Source: Ariolimax columbianus (Eukaryota; Mollusca; Gastropoda; Stylommatophora; Arionidae). Taken from it: a stretch of 64,000 nt of DNA. The notes beneath the pieces are model-generated. The model ran no database searches, was not told the DNA's origin, and worked only from the letters and a program-made list of their open reading frames with translations. The DNA lies in NCBI GenBank assembly GCA_036924085.1, contig JAVGWX010000011.1:41463970-41527969 (forward strand), given 5' to 3'. The translations under genes and the position numbers were made by a program. Within the stretch, counting starts at the first letter, position 1. Every line of letters starts with the position of its first letter. Of this stretch, positions 29,796-40,407 are shown one piece after another.

Positions 29796-32117
29796 ATGGA
29801 GGTCAGAGACTCCAACTGCATAGTAGTTGGAGATTTCAACAGCCACTCGGAGAGATGGGGATACTCTGACACAGACAGCAGAGGTGACGAAGTGGAAGAT
29901 TGGGAGATAGATGCAAATCTCTCCCTAATCAATAGGCCGGAGGATAGCCCTAGCTTCTATTCAAGAACATGGCATACCACCTCGACTCCAGATTTGGCCT
30001 TCTCCACACAGGACATACACCATAAAATAGACCGCCAGGTGCTAAACCAACTGGCAGGTAGCGACCACAGGCCGATCAGGCTAACCATTGACATGGAAGT
30101 AGGCCCACAGGAAACAAAACCGCTCCCACGTTGGAATTACAAACGAGCCGACTGGGACAGATTTGCAATCCTGACAGATGGGCTGTGTGAAACCATCAAC
30201 ACACGAAACACCAAAATGAAGCCCATGGTAGAGAGCCTAAGCAAGGCAATAATGCAAGCCGCCACTGAAACCATCCCAAGAGGAGCTAGGAAAAACTATA
30301 TACCCTACTGGAATGATGAGTTGCAGAAAGTGGAAGATGCAGTAACAAATGCTAGGAACATGGCAGAGCGAGAAAAATCCATGGAGGCAAACATCGCCCT
30401 CAAAGCCGCCGCGGCGAAGTACAAACACACTCTCAAGCAAACAGCAAGAGAAAGCTGGAAAAACAAAACGGAAAGTCTAAACCTGGACAAAGACGGGAAC
30501 AAGCTATGGAAGCTAGTCAGAGCCATGAACGACGAAACCCCGTCAAATAAACAAATTACTATCAAGCAGGGCGAGAACTTGATCACAGGTAAGAAAGCCG
30601 CAAACGCCTTTGTCGATCACTATGCCAGAGCAAACCACATCGAGGTCCCTGCAGATAAGCATACAGACATTAGCGAAGAACTAAAGGGACACGAAAACAT
30701 GAATACGGCTCCTGAAGAGCACATGATGGCCAAACTAACAATGCGCGAAATAGAAGAGGCTATGAGAACACTAAAGAAAAGGAAATCTCCCGGAAAAGAC
30801 GGGATAACAAACGAAATGCTGATGGGGCTGGGCCAAACAGCGAAGAAGAAACTGCTATCGGTTCTGAACCAAAGCTGGAAAAGGGGAATTGTACCACAGG
30901 CATGGAAAGATGCAATACTGGTACCAGTACCAAAAACAGGAAAGGACAAAACAGATCCAAATGGATACAGGCCCATAAGCCTACTGAGCTGTGTCGGCAA
31001 GCTGATGAAACGGATGATAAACACCAGACTGATGTGGCATCTGGAAGAAAAACGAATACTAATTCCACAGCAAGCCGGCTTTAGACAGCACAGATCCACT
31101 GAGGACCAGGTCATCCTCATAGCCCAGGAGATAGAAGATGCCTACCAGGCACAGAAACACACAGTAGCGGTTTGGGTGGACCTGGAAAAGGCATTTGACA
31201 AAGTCTGGAAAGACGGACTTAGAAGAGTCAAGCTAAGAAGAAGTGATGTCTGTGGGAAGATGTACAAGTGGATCAACCACTACCTCAAACAAAGAACGGC
31301 CAGAGTCCAAGTACAAGGGCAGATGAGCAAAAAGGTGACACTCGAGCAGGGAGTACCTCAAGGAAGAGTATTGTCACCCACACTCTTCCTGGTATATATA
31401 AACGATATTACAGAGAATATACCAAGACGAGTCCATAGCTCCATGTTTGCAGACGATCTGGCTATGCGGACCTCTGAAAAGAATCTCACCATAGCAAGAA
31501 ATCGGATGCAGACGGCCCTAACATCGCTGGAAGAGTGGGCGAACTCATGGCTGGTCAAAATAAACGAGGAGAAAACAACATGCACAATATTCTCGCGTTC
31601 ATTAAAACCCCAAAGTACCAAATTAAGTCTAAATGGCAAAATCCTGCAGCCAAACGACAACCCAACCTATCTGGGAGTCACATTTGATCGGCGCATGACA
31701 TGGAAAAGTCAGATTGAGAGAAACCGAATGAAAGCCAGAGAAAGAATGGCAATCATGAGGAAACTTGCTGGCACAAGCTGGGGAGCAGACGAAGGCATAC
31801 TAAAGAAACTGTATACTGGAAGAGTGAGACCAGTTCTCGAGTATGGCATTGCGGCATGGACAACAGCAGCGAAGGCGAACTTCGATAAAGTTAACAAACT
31901 TCAAAACCAAGCCATGAGAATTATAACAGGTGGCATGAAGTCAACGCCAATTGTAGAACTTGAAAAGATTACAAAACTGCAATCCATGACCGATAGAAGA
32001 GACTGCAGAGCCCAGCTGCAGTCAGAGAAACTCCGAAGACTGACCGACCACCCAATGCACCAGAGACTAAACAATTTGGGAAATGGGAAACTAAAGCGGA
32101 GAACTTTGCAGAAATAG
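29796..32117 (+). pseudogene. I-clade LINE: endonuclease remainder plus reverse transcriptase
   Basis: A 773-residue frame. It contains the endonuclease blocks GDFNSHSERWG, TPDLAFS (Asp kept) and GSDHRP, and the complete RT (VDLEKAFDKVW, VPQGRVLSP, FADDLAM). One extra codon gives GLRRVKL where the full copy has GLRVKL. A one-base deletion in the AAGCGGAGAA run near 32100 ends the frame, which continues in the 32129 frame. Confidence 0.9.
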
Positions 32118-32128
32118 CCAAAGCAAAG

Positions 32129-33127
32129 ATGCACGAAGATCCCATAAACGCACTAACAACACCAAAACCCATCACTACTGTACGAAAACCTACCTGGAGG
32201 CAGGATATATTTCCAGAGGTGGTAGAAAATATACCAGGTATTGCAAACAAAAACTGCCAGACTGAAAAAGAAAGGAGAGATACTACCCTAAGCTTCATAA
32301 CGAAAAGCTACCCAAGCATGTACTGGACCCATGCATACACTGACGGTTCTGTAACAAACACTACACAGAACGGAGGGGCAGGAGCACTCCTGAACCTACC
32401 AAATGGCAGAAAAATAACACTGTCATTCGCTACTGGTAAGTACACAAGCAATTTCAGAGCGGAGGCAGAGGCACTGAGGGCGGCAGTGGAAGAAATGGTG
32501 ACACACAGTGAAAATGAGAGCCATATAGTCCTGCTGACAGATGCTCTCGCCGTAGTCACAGCGCTAAAAAGCCAGAAAAACACTGAGCTTGATGACTTAA
32601 GAGCAGCACTCTGCAAACTGTGCCAGCAGTCCGCACCAAAAAGGGTAGTGGTACAGTGGGTTCCGTCACACTGCAACATCCAAGGCAACGAGGAGGCAGA
32701 CAGACTGGCAAAAGAAGGTGCAAGACTACCACAAACAGATACCAGTATAACGTACGAAGAGTCAAAACGGCTTATCAAAGCCAGATACAGGACCAAATGG
32801 GAAACCGAACATACTGGTTACACCAAAAACGATGCCTATTACCAGTTGAACCGAAGAGAGCAGGTCGTTGTCTTCAGACTTCGCACTGGCCACAACAGAC
32901 TGAGGTACCACCTATTCAACAAATTGAAGATAGGGTGTACCGACGAATGCCCGTGCGGTACTGGTAAAATGACGGCTGAACATCTGCTGCAGAACTGCCC
33001 GACATACGAGGATCAGAGAGAGCAGATGTGGCCATTACCAGTGGAACTGCAAGACAAGCTCTATGGCAGTGGCGAGAGCCTCAGGATGACCGCCGCTTTT
33101 TTCGAAAAAATAATGGTTACTTTCTGA
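32129..33127 (+). pseudogene. I-clade LINE: RNase H and Cys/His C-terminus
   Basis: A 332-residue frame that is the continuation after the one-base deletion. It carries HAYTDGSVT, FRAEAEALRAAVEE, LLTDALAVV, GNEEADRLAK, and the cluster DECPCGTGKM...HLLQNC. It ends with ...AAFFEKIMVTF, then the stop and GAA tail. Confidence 0.9.
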
Positions 33128-33164
33128 CTGCGTACGCAGAAGAAGAAGAAGAATACGAAGCATG

Positions 33165-33730
33165 AGACAGCGTACATTTATCTCTACATATTATGTTTGA
33201 GAAGAAAAAGACGCTTACGACAGAAAGAGAACAAAGCATCGTGTGATGGGAAGAGATCACACTCATGGCATGTCAGAAATGAATATTATTTTGTGACCAA
33301 TTAGATAGTAATATCGCCTAGTCATCAGTTTAACTATAAATGTGTATACACAACCAGTTTTCACGGAAATATCATGTAGAATACCATGTTCCTGCTTTCC
33401 CATTAGTGCACTATATAAACTGACCAAAGATGCGGTCAATACTAAGTCAGTGATAAGGAAACGGAGGCAGAGGGAAGCCGGACAATAGTAGTGAAACCAA
33501 TGAGCACACTCATGCCTCGCCAAATGATTAGGAAAGTGATGGACACTACCAAATCCAAAACCAACTTCCCAGACACCTACAGGTCCAGGATGTCCGATCG
33601 ATGATGAATTCAGTAGGCATGAACAAATCAATCTTCTACTGCTCACTTGGGGACGAAACTACACGACTTGAAACATGTTTGGAGCCAGCACTCGTTGAGT
33701 AACGGGTCGCTAATGACTATTGACTATCAG
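33165..33730. other. No recognisable gene
   Basis: Short frames only. Confidence 0.35.
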
Positions 33731-33732
33731 AC

Positions 33733-33735
33733 TCA

Positions 33736-33798
<63 letters not shown>

Positions 33799-33803
33799 AC
33801 ATA

Positions 33804-33835
<32 letters not shown>
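33733..33835. repeat. (ACGC)n-(AC)n-(AT)n microsatellite
   Basis: Three adjoining simple-repeat blocks. They end where a mariner-like end (CGAGGCGTGTTCAAATGAAA) begins. Confidence 0.95.
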
Positions 33836-34083
33836 CGAGGCGTGTTCAAATGAAATATGTAAGATGGCCACGCCTTAATGGCTGCCTCTCGACTCGCCCC
33901 AGTGTTTGTGTCGAGTTTTCCGATGTTTGGTTGTTTCTGTTCGGATTATATTTCACAACTCCTTCACCAGGTGGTATCAAGGACTTTATTCTGTGCAATT
34001 GATTTGCTTGCGATCGGTTATCCCTTTTGTTATGCTGCACTTCGCTGTATTGCATGCTTGGCTCAAGATGCAGAAGACCAGTA
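33836..34083 (+). mobile_element. Mariner-like terminal region
   Basis: Begins CGAGGCGTGTTCAAATGAAA directly after TA. It resembles the ends of the mariner at 37399-38852 (CGAGGTGTGTTCAAATGAAAC on the minus strand) and the outer right end near 34850 (AATTTGAACACGCTTTG). No transposase motif was found in the ~250 bases before repeat D1. Confidence 0.45.
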
Positions 34084-34520
34084 CATGACGGAGTTCAACG
34101 TTCCGCTCAAATGCACACCATAATTCACTCCAGATTATCATTACTCAAGGACCTTTCTGCTCGGACTGGAGCCGACTTTTTCCTGCCCGCCCCTGTCTCC
34201 GTCGAAGGTTACACAATACCTCTCCTAACTTCGTATTCTCAGCACAACAAGAAAACGCTGACGAAAAGGTAGATACAATCAGAAGCCTCGGCGGCGGAAC
34301 ACGTAAAAACAGGGAGTGTGACACGGACAGACACGAAAGCTCTGACTCAAACACTGGTCTAACACACTCCGTGTGGCCTCATCCCAAGGCTGCGGAGTAC
34401 ACCGCTCCAAGTGTAGGGATTTCGGTCGACACGTTACGGATGAATACAGCCTCAGCAGTTGGACAAAGTAGTGGTCGATCGACGCAACTGGCATTTGACG
34501 CCTACACTAACATAATTATT
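34084..34520 (+). repeat. ~430-bp interspersed repeat family D, copy 1
   Basis: Shared with 63083-63520: ATGACGGAGTTCAA(C/T)GTTCCGCTCAA, TTTCTGCTCGGACT, GGTTACACAATACCTCTC, GTAAAAACAGGGAGT, CACGGACAGACAC, CTTTGACGCCTACACTAACAT. It ends in an ATT-rich tail. Noncoding; family not recognised. Confidence 0.8.
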
Positions 34521-34524
34521 ATTA

Positions 34525-34853
34525 TTATTATGTTCAAATGAAACCGAAAATAACTGCACCAAGTGAAAATACGTACGATGCATATGATGGCGTCACTTCA
34601 GGTGTAAACAGCAAATACTAACCGTCAAGTTTGTAAAATGTCAAGTTTGCAAAAAATGTCATTACACTCCGACTCATAGTTGTCTCAGGCATGTTTTTAA
34701 ATGGTCTGCTGAGGAAACTGTGAGTCGGAGGATAATGAAATTGTGCAAACTTGACGGTTGGTATGAGCTGTATACAGCAGAAGTGACGTCATCATGCGAA
34801 TCGAACGTATGTTCACTTGGTGCAGATAGGTCCGGTTTAATTTGAACACGCTT

Positions 34854-34856
<3 letters not shown>
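34525..34856 (+). mobile_element. MITE-like mariner derivative with ~70-bp inverted ends
   Basis: The left end (GTTCAAATGAAACCGAAAAT, CTGCACCAAGTGAAAATACG, GGCGTCACTT) is matched inversely by the right end (AAGTGACGTCATCATGCG, CGTATGTTCACTTGGTGCAG, GTTTAATTTGAACACGC). The right ~170 bases also match 38680-38853 of the mariner below. No transposase, so it is non-autonomous. Confidence 0.7.

Positions 34857-34940
<84 letters not shown>
34857..34940. repeat. (TA)n microsatellite
   Basis: About 40 TA dinucleotides adjoining the MITE end. Confidence 0.98.
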
Positions 34941-34942
<2 letters not shown>

Positions 34943-35358
34943 ACAGAATCACTCAGATTAAAACGAGTCGACAGATGCACTCACGGAACTCCAACCTTCA
35001 CTTGTTGCCAAGACAGGTCGGGAAATAGCATGTGATTGCTAGCTATGCGCTTTTACTGTTATCGCTTTGTCGTACGCAAACCGTGAAATACCAAGCACTT
35101 CATCCTGAAAAATGAGAATAGTACGCTTCGTCCTTCTATTTACCTTACTGTTTCAAATGATTGTTCTCTCGATTTTGTGTTTGTTTGTGCAGTCATTTGT
35201 TTGTGCATACTAGGTTTGCCAAATCATCTGCTACTTTTGGTATAAACAGAGGGAGCAAATGTTTAGGGCGGGCAACAAATCTGTGTTGCCCTCAAGATTA
35301 AATTTTATTGTGCTTTGAAGCTAACTTCACTTTTGTACGCATGCAAAACAGATTCTTC
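34941..35358. other. No recognisable gene
   Basis: Short frames only, nothing identified. Confidence 0.35.
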
Positions 35359-35690
35359 GTCTTTTTCTTTCTCTTCTTCTTCTTCTTCTTTTTCTTTCTT
35401 CTTCGTGTTTTTTCTTCCTCCTCTTCTTCTTCATTCATAATGAAAAGGATATTTTGATGTTGAATCGTAGTTTACAGCAAGGATGCGATATTTGCGCCTT
35501 TCGGTTCGACACATCCGGTTTCATCTTAAGTACTGGGTTAGCCTTCCCACTGTGATCCCTATTCTCTTAGCCAGACAAAATTATCACACCCTGTTTCCAC
35601 TTGGTGTCGGAATAGGGTCTTGATCAGATCTTGTTCATTGACCCTGATGCTAACACCCAGCTAAGTCGCTAGATGCTGTTAGAATTGTCA
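35358..35690 (-). repeat. ~350-bp SINE-like family, copy S3
   Basis: On the minus strand: GCATCAGGGTCAATGAAC near the 5' side, core AACCGGATGTGTCGAACCGAAAGG, CAAATATCGCATCC, then an AAG-rich tail (TTC on the plus strand at 35370-35430). Old copy with many changes. Confidence 0.7.
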
Positions 35691-36077
35691 CTGTTTCATC
35701 TTTCTCCTCCATATCGGGCATGACTGAAAATTCAACCATTTCAGTGTGAGCGATGCTCAAGTTCAGCTGGCAACGATAAGGACCCAAATTATGAAGTCCT
35801 AAATGCGACGAATCTGTCGAGTATCAATAGGATGCTGAGAGGAGCCCAAATCCATTTAACTGTGTAAGTTGTTTGCATGCCCGTAAAGCCCCTCTCAAAA
35901 TACCTGAAATTCGGTGGGCTAGCTCAGATCAAATCAGGTGTCACCAAAGAGATAGCCTAAGCGCTGCAAATAACCACTTAAAGTGATTATCTGAAGAGTT
36001 TTAACATTGTTATCAACTCATCGGAAAGGCTAGCACAGTTCCCAAATGAACAAAAGAGGAATACCCACTCTTCAGGG

Positions 36078-36404
36078 AGCAGTGAGAGACATACAACTGG
36101 CCTCTAGCATCAGGGCCGGTGAACCAGAGCTGCCAAAATCCTTCTATACATCCCCGTGGTGATTCTGGATTAACATCATGAAACAGAGAAAACTGGCTAA
36201 GAAGAAGAAATTGAAGAGTTTACGTTTAACCCAGTCCCAGAAACGCCTGCTAAAGTCCGATGTGTTGGATCAAAAAGTGCAGATATCGCAGTCGAGCTGT
36301 AAATTACAGCCTAACGAATCCCCGTTCTCCAGACAACATCCTGATACTCGGAACTTTTTCAGGCATGGGTAGCAGTTGTTTAAGAACGAAGAAGAAGAAT
36401 TAAT
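36078..36404 (+). repeat. ~350-bp SINE-like family, copy S4
   Basis: Blocks CATCAGGGCCGGTGAACCAG, AGCTGCCAAAATCCTTCTA, core AACGCCTGCTAAAGTCCGATGTGTTGG, GCAGATATCGCAGTCGAGCTG, and a GAAGAAGAA end. Its 5' start is truncated or diverged. Confidence 0.75.
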
Positions 36405-36419
36405 TAATTACATCAAACT

Positions 36420-36890
36420 GTGCATTCATCCTTTGTTAATTTTTCTTCTTTGCGTTCAGGATCTCTGGTCAGGTTATTTCTGCAGGCCAGTCGCCATGAT
36501 GCAATCTGTAAACAGCTTATGTCTCAGCTCCGCACCCTCTGGCCAGGTCTGGTATCTCATTTACCTATAGAGTGGGTATTTCTGTAGAATGTGTTCAGGA
36601 TTCTGGTCCCCTGTTCCACATGGGTACTCATCAGTGTGTGCGATATTTAGTCGGTACAGATGTTCTAGTAGTCTGCAGTGACCAGTTCTCAGGCGAAATA
36701 AAGTAGTTTGTTGGTTTCTTAGAAGCAGGTGTATTTGGTCTGGTACACTGCTCGTGTTTCTATCTTCTCTCCATTGGTGTATATACTTGTTTCTGATGAT
36801 GTTCTTGATCTGCCTGTATGATACTCGATGATTAAATTGTGTCTTTTTACTGACATCTTGTACTAGAGCGTCAGCACTATCGCTTAATGT
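36420..36890 (-). pseudogene. I-clade LINE C-terminal remnant
   Basis: The minus strand reads SADALVQDVSKK, IIRNKYIHQWRED, TTLFRLRTGHCRLLEHLYRL, then HTDECPCGTGDQNPEHILQK near 36600. It matches the post-RNase-H region and Cys/His cluster of the 8231 protein (RLRTGHNRLRYHLFNKL, DECPCGTG). The last Cys of the cluster appears changed to Tyr and a stop follows. Confidence 0.7.
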
Positions 36891-37398
36891 GATCTGCAGT
36901 GGGACTGTAGCCGTTTGGAGCGATATTGTTCAGCATTTCTGGAGTTTTCAAAAAAATATTTTTGTTTTGAACTAACAAACACGTGTAGATACCATTACAT
37001 GACATTGGGTCGAATGGCAAAAATCTTAATGCTGCTATATGCAAAACAATATCAACGATAATATAAAACCCATAACGGAATTGACGGGATGAGAACATAT
37101 AACAGTATTCCAACCAACAAAATGTTCTATCCTTTACCATCTTACTCCCTCGTTCATATTAGGTAAGATATTCTCATTCATTCGTGTCTCCATTGAGCAT
37201 TTTACAAAGCAAAGGGCCAGCACTTTAGACAACCAATGTCTACTCACCTTTAATCACATGTTTAGAACATTGCTGACGGTCTATTATTTCTTCCCGAAGT
37301 ACCCTTTTAGTGGTATTCTTACTTTTTCTGTTGTCTGTCCCCACCGATAGCTTTCAGTTTTAACGCAGTATGTTGGAATTTCATGTGTGCACATTAAA
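36890..37398. other. No recognisable gene
   Basis: An 87-codon minus-strand frame (36877-37140) has no motif I recognise. The rest is AT-rich. Confidence 0.35.
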
Positions 37399-37544
37399 CG
37401 AGAAGTGTTAAAATGAAACCTGACTAAGTGGCTTTATTAAAAACATATGAAAGCTATATCATCTGGTATGACATAATTAAATATAGAAATTGGTATGAAG
37501 CAAACATGCCACAGGGTTAGTTAGAAAAAGTTCAGACACCCATC

Positions 37545-38690
37545 TCACTGCTTGGATAGACGGCGGATGCCGTCCGAATAAATGACTGGTTGTTCTTTGA
37601 ACCACTTGGTCACCGAGGCCATGACGTCTGCATCGGAGTCGAATCTTTGTACTTTCATAAATTTTTTTAAGGGTCCGAACAAATGGAAGTCACAAGAGGA
37701 CATATCGGGGCTATAGGACGGGTGTGGCAGTACTTTCCATCTTTTTTGTGGCAACACTTTCTGAACAATGTTCGCGACATGAGGACACGCATTGTGGTGC
37801 AACAGAATCACACCACGCAAAAGCATGCCGGATTGTTTATCCTTGATTGCTGTATGCAGCTTGTCTAGTGTGTCATTGTAGCGAATGGCATTGATGTTCC
37901 CGCCAGGCTCTTTAAAGTATACAAACAAAAGTCCCTAATGGTAAAAAAAAACGCTGTCAGTATAAACCAAGTATAATCACCTGAAACTATACGCAAAAAA
38001 CGCTGTCAGTATAAACCAAGTATAATCACCTGAAACTATACGCAAAAAACGCTGTCAGTATAAACCAAGTATAATCACCTGATACTATACGCAAAAAACG
38101 CTGTCAGTATAAACCAAGTATAATCACCTGAAACTATACGCAAAAAACGCTGTCAGTATAAACCAAGAATAATCACCTGAAACTATACGCAAAAAACGCT
38201 GTCAGTATAAACCAAGTATAATCACCTGAAACTATACGCAAAAGAAACGAATCACCCTTATCTTTGTATTGCATCAAGTGGTTCAAACTAGATCCCATGC
38301 GCTCTTCCTCATGGTGGTTAGTCAGCGACCGAGGTACCCATTGTGAACACACCTTCTGATGCTTCAGTTGCTTGCTAACAACCATTTGAAGTACGGGATA
38401 GCGAATTCCTCTGCTAGCGAACGTAAGCTCCGGCGACGGTGCACCCTAACTGCTGCATCAATTTTGGCGATGGCACATTCTGACGAAACAATATGCGTCT
38501 GACCTGGACTCGGAAGAACTTTCGTTAACTCACGTCCTTCGTTAAACATTGTTATACGGTTTTTCACTGTTGTCTTCGACACACTTTTGTCACCATACAC
38601 TGCCTGCATTCTGCGATGAATGTCAGCTGTTAGAAACCGAATCACCGCTCGCTGATCAACTCTGGACGGACTCCGTATCACATACGTCAT
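37545..38690 (-). pseudogene. Mariner transposase, broken
   Basis: N-terminal part (38690-38364): RAVIRFLTADIHRRMQAVYG, then KTTVKNRITMFNEGRELTKV and AIAKIDAAVRVHRRRSLRSL, the two helix-turn-helix modules. Middle (38385-38240): KVCSQWVPRSLTNHHEEER, then LLRIVSGDYTWF, where the first catalytic Asp lies in GDYTW (usually GDETW). C-terminal part (37928-37545): GVILLHHNACPHVA, where the second catalytic Asp is His (normally LHDNA), and HPSYSPDMSSCDFHLFGPLK with the third Asp kept. The segment between first Asp and C-terminal part is replaced by the six-copy repeat. The protein is dead by frame and by the Asp-to-His change. Confidence 0.85.
37951..38244. repeat. 49-bp tandem repeat, six units
   Basis: Unit starts at 37951, 38000, 38049, 38098, 38147 and 38196; almost identical units. 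On the minus strand each unit contains LRIVSGDYTWFILTA, the mariner GDETW region. 49 is not a multiple of 3, so each added copy shifts the frame. Confidence 0.97.
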
Positions 38691-38852
38691 GTTTTCAACG
38701 GTCTGCTGAGGAAACTATGAATCGGAGGATAATGAAATTCTGCCAAGTTGACGATTAAGTGCTGTTGACAACTGAAGTGACGTCACCATGCGCATCGTAC
38801 GTATGTTCACTTGTTGCAGTGAAGTACGGTTTCATTTGAACACACCTCGTAA

Positions 38853-39096
38853 TTTGTACAATTACTTACTTTTGTCATTGAGTGCAATGATTTTTAGTTT
38901 TAGCGATATTATTTCCATGTATTTTACAAGTTTTTAAGGACTGCTGTCCTTTTGCGTAGACTTCTATTTCTCATATTTCAACCAACTTTCTCATAATGTA
39001 AAGAGGTACAATTTAACGCTAACGCTATTAATGTGTTCTGTTAAACACTCCTTAGTCCCAGAATCAACAACAGAAAAAAAACGTACCTCAGTAATT
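38853..39096. other. No recognisable gene
   Basis: AT-rich spacer between the mariner and the inverted RTE fragment. Confidence 0.4.
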
Positions 39097-39737
39097 TAAT
39101 CATCATGTAGCATGTCCTTTGTAGAACGTCGCTCCCATCACAGTCTGTCTGAAAGAAACTTGTTCCCTTGCCAAAACACCAGCTTCCGCCACTGTCATAC
39201 TCAGGCACTCCTGGATATCTTGGTACCATCGTCTTCTTGGTCTACCCCTTCCTCTTTTGCCTGGCACCATACCTTCCATCACCGTTCTCTCAAGACCGTT
39301 GTGTCTCTTTATTTGACCAAAGTATTTGCATTTTCTAGCCAAAATGGAATTGATAAACCAGTTCTCCTCTATGCTCAACTCTTGCCGAATGTCTACATTT
39401 GTTCTTTTCTCTGTCCAGGGTATTCTGAGAATCTTTCTGTAACATTTTGACTCGAAGGATTCGATTCTTTGTCTAGAAGTTTTGGTAATCGTCCATGGTT
39501 CACAGCCATAAGCTGCCACAGGAAAAACTCAGGCTCTCAAGACTTTTACTTTTATCGTTTTGTTGGTGCCCTGCCATAATTTCTTCAGGCTGTTCAGTCT
39601 CTGCATTGCCATAGTTAGTTTTCTTCTGATTTCTTTCGAGCAGTCAACATTTTTGTCAATTCTGGAGCCCAGATATTCAAAATGTGTAACCTGATCTATT
39701 TCCTCACCACCCACTGTAAATTTATGCTGACATTGGA
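39097..39737 (-). pseudogene. RTE LINE 3' fragment, inverted relative to the neighbouring copy
   Basis: The minus strand reads GGEEIDQVTHFEYLGSRIDK and AMQRLNSLKKLWQGTNKTIK, a stop after VLRA, then VAAYGCEPWTITKTSRQR, KCKYFGQIKRHNGLER and MVPGKRGRGRPRRRW. It is very similar to 42780-43420 and has the same stop after VLRA, so both derive from a source that already carried it, or one copied the other. Confidence 0.9.
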
Positions 39738-39749
39738 ATTTGATATAAA

Positions 39750-40012
39750 AATAAAATAAAATAAAATAAAATAATATAATATAATATAATATAATATAAT
39801 ATAATATAATATAATATAATATAATATAATATAATATAATATAATATAATATAATATAATATAATATAATATAGTATAATATAATATAATATAATATAAT
39901 ATCATATCATATCATATCATATAAAATAATATAATATAATATAATATAATATAATGTAATGTAATGTAATGTAATGTAATGTAATATAATATAATATAAT
40001 ATAATATAATAT
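39750..40012. repeat. (ATAAT)n pentanucleotide array, left
   Basis: About 50 units with ATAAA, ATCAT and GTAAT variants in runs. Directly abuts the 5' leader of the RTE element. Confidence 0.97.
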
Positions 40013-40407
40013 AGGGCAGAAGTGTGTAAGGGATAGCACCTCATGGTGAGAGGCAGCCACATCCTTGATGGCCAGGATCCTATTTGGTTCCCCCACTTCT
40101 GTCTAGCTGACGTATGGCTCCTAGAGTCTGCCTGTATACGGCAGCGCCCCGATCCGGGCAACGGCTTTGGCTGGCCGGCTAAACTACGTGGGTGAAATGA
40201 CAAGAACGGGAGTCCACCCCTGACAAGTACACACAGCTGCTGGTGGAAGAGGCGGAAGATCGACCTGTGCGACGACGACTCTGAAAGCGGGAGCTGGAAA
40301 CGCCTGGTATCGGGTTAAGGGCGCACCAGAGACCATAGTTGGTAAGCGGCCAGAACAACGTCCAGAAAGCAATGGCAAACTACTGGATGTAAAATGCCAA
40401 GAAACCT

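Larger units (their letters stand above)
29756..33150 (+). mobile_element. 5'-truncated I-clade LINE copy with 13-bp TSD
   Basis: GAATACGAAGCAT at 29743-29755 and 33151-33163 flanks it. It starts at the base matching 8767 of the full copy and ends with the same GTACGCAGAAG tail. The sequence differs from the full copy at only a small share of positions, so both are young. The N-terminal half of the endonuclease is missing. Confidence 0.95.
37399..38852 (-). mobile_element. Mariner element, minus strand, with internal 49-bp tandem repeat
   Basis: The ends are CGAGAAGTGTTAAAATGAAACC at 37399 and, inverted, CGAGGTGTGTTCAAATGAAACC at 38852. The transposase lies between them on the minus strand in broken frames. 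The ~1.45-kb span is typical of mariner, though about 294 bases are the tandem repeat. Confidence 0.75.
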
